Below the pieces are notes generated by a model. It was not told the origin of the DNA. It worked only from the letters and a program-made list of their open reading frames with translations, and searched no databases. A program made the position numbers and the translations under genes. Positions 42,645 to 43,172 of a stretch of DNA of 43,172 nt are shown here, in pieces. Source of the DNA: Hyphomonas atlantica corrig. (GTDB lineage: Bacteria > Pseudomonadota > Alphaproteobacteria > Caulobacterales > Hyphomonadaceae); assembly GCF_000682715.1 (NCBI RefSeq), contig NZ_AWFH01000013.1:1-43172 (forward strand), read 5' to 3'. Position 1 is the first letter of the stretch. Each line of letters begins with the position of its first letter.

Positions 42645-43172
42645 CTAAGATGATTTATCTTTCCAAACGCAGAGCATACAGATCAGAAAGACAAAAATCA
42701 GAGTGATGATGTAGCTACCGAGGTCACCGGATGTGCCTGGCAGGATTTCTAATCTGGTGCCACCAGCAACTACGATTCCGCCAAAAGTGGCGTACCCCAA
42801 TCCGGCCAATAGAGTGAGGCGAAACATTGATCGGTAAAAGAACTTGGGATTATTCATCAATAGAAATATGCTGGCCATCGCTCCAAAGATAGCTCCGATA
42901 AGCGCTGACACGCCAAACGAAAAACCAAATTGAGTTTTTAGTATCACAGCTAGAATTAACCAGCAGCCAGCTCCGACCAAGACCGACATGGTCACCCAAT
43001 CGGTGGACAACTTGCCTTTTGGCTCAACATTATCTGCTAGGCGCGCATGAAGCATCTCACCTGTAAGGTCGCCTAGTCTGCGTTCCATCTCTGAATCGCC
43101 ATCGACCAAAGATGCGAATTGTTTGCATTCGACACGAAGGACTTGGCCTGCCCCACAGGGGTGATCCACCAG
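42645..43172 (-). CDS. Membrane protein, possibly partial at right edge
   Basis: At least 174 aa, entering from the right edge; GTG 43169 could be the start but the frame stays open to the end of the window. It has an N-terminal soluble part rich in charged residues and four to five hydrophobic helices (TMSVLVGAGCWLILAVIL, VSALIGAIFGAMASIFLL, and so on). No family was recognised. Base composition looks lower in G+C than the trb genes. It may lie outside the ICE. Confidence 0.55.
   Translation of the reverse strand: MVDHPCGAGQVLRVECKQFASLVDGDSEMERRLGDLTGEMLHARLADNVEPKGKLSTDWVTMSVLVGAGCWLILAVILKTQFGFSFGVSALIGAIFGAMASIFLLMNNPKFFYRSMFRLTLLAGLGYATFGGIVVAGGTRLEILPGTSGDLGSYIITLIFVFLICMLCVWKDKSS

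Noticed and set aside
1..43172. CRISPR array or restriction/toxin-antitoxin defence system
   Set aside because: No regular repeat-spacer pattern and no recognisable defence gene. The RHH proteins lie behind coupling proteins, not beside a toxin.

Overview
The window looks like a mobile-element-rich region of an alphaproteobacterium. This rests on the RP4-type (trb) conjugation genes with the DUF736 and DUF2274 companions that are usual in alphaproteobacterial integrative conjugative elements (ICEs), on a DUF3363-type relaxase, and on a TonB receptor/quinoprotein/beta-oxidation gene set of the kind seen in Sphingomonadales and Hyphomonadaceae. The genus cannot be fixed from the sequence alone.

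Layout. (1) 176-4572, plus strand: a mobilisation module of relaxase, VirD4/TraG coupling ATPase and ribbon-helix-helix (RHH) protein. (2) 4573-5077: scar DNA with a broken potassium-channel fragment abutting a 67-bp inverted-repeat element that looks like the two ends of an IS3-type insertion sequence. (3) 5078-21215, plus strand: an eleven-gene catabolic island with a TonB-dependent receptor, HSD10-like dehydrogenase, aldehyde dehydrogenase, acyl-CoA synthetase, AraC-type regulator, enoyl-CoA hydratase, SCPx-like thiolase, acyl-CoA dehydrogenase, alpha-methylacyl-CoA racemase-like enzyme, a lipid-anchored PQQ/haem alcohol dehydrogenase and an unrecognised 540-aa lipoprotein. (4) 21628-23007: a tyrosine recombinase preceded by short direct repeats. 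(5) 23151-26366: a three-gene reductase/acetyltransferase operon divergent from a TetR regulator, with a clear double-palindrome operator between them. (6) 26649-28460, minus strand: a major-facilitator transporter coupled to an unknown membrane protein. (7) 28652-28875: a decayed IS3-family OrfA. (8) 28907-42415, mostly minus strand: a nearly complete mating-pair-formation cluster (traG, RHH, small genes, a nuclease, trbB-C-D-E-J-L-F-G-I, DUF2274, DUF736). (9) 42645 to the right edge: a membrane protein that may continue outside.

How it fits together. The catabolic genes can be read as one inferred route. A hydrophobic substrate enters through the TonB receptor; a terminal alcohol is oxidised in the periplasm by the quinohaemoprotein; the aldehyde becomes an acid and then a CoA ester; a 2-methyl stereocentre is inverted by the racemase; and one or more beta-oxidation rounds follow. 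The substrate is unknown. A methyl-branched or isoprenoid alcohol, or an ether/polymer-like alcohol, would fit. The island and its integrase lie between two parts of a conjugative element, so the cargo is probably horizontally mobile.

The two coupling-protein/RHH pairs at opposite ends, in opposite orientation and clearly diverged, suggest that two related ICEs or two halves of a rearranged one are juxtaposed. The right copy appears to have lost its normal start codon. No tRNA, rRNA or CRISPR array was seen.
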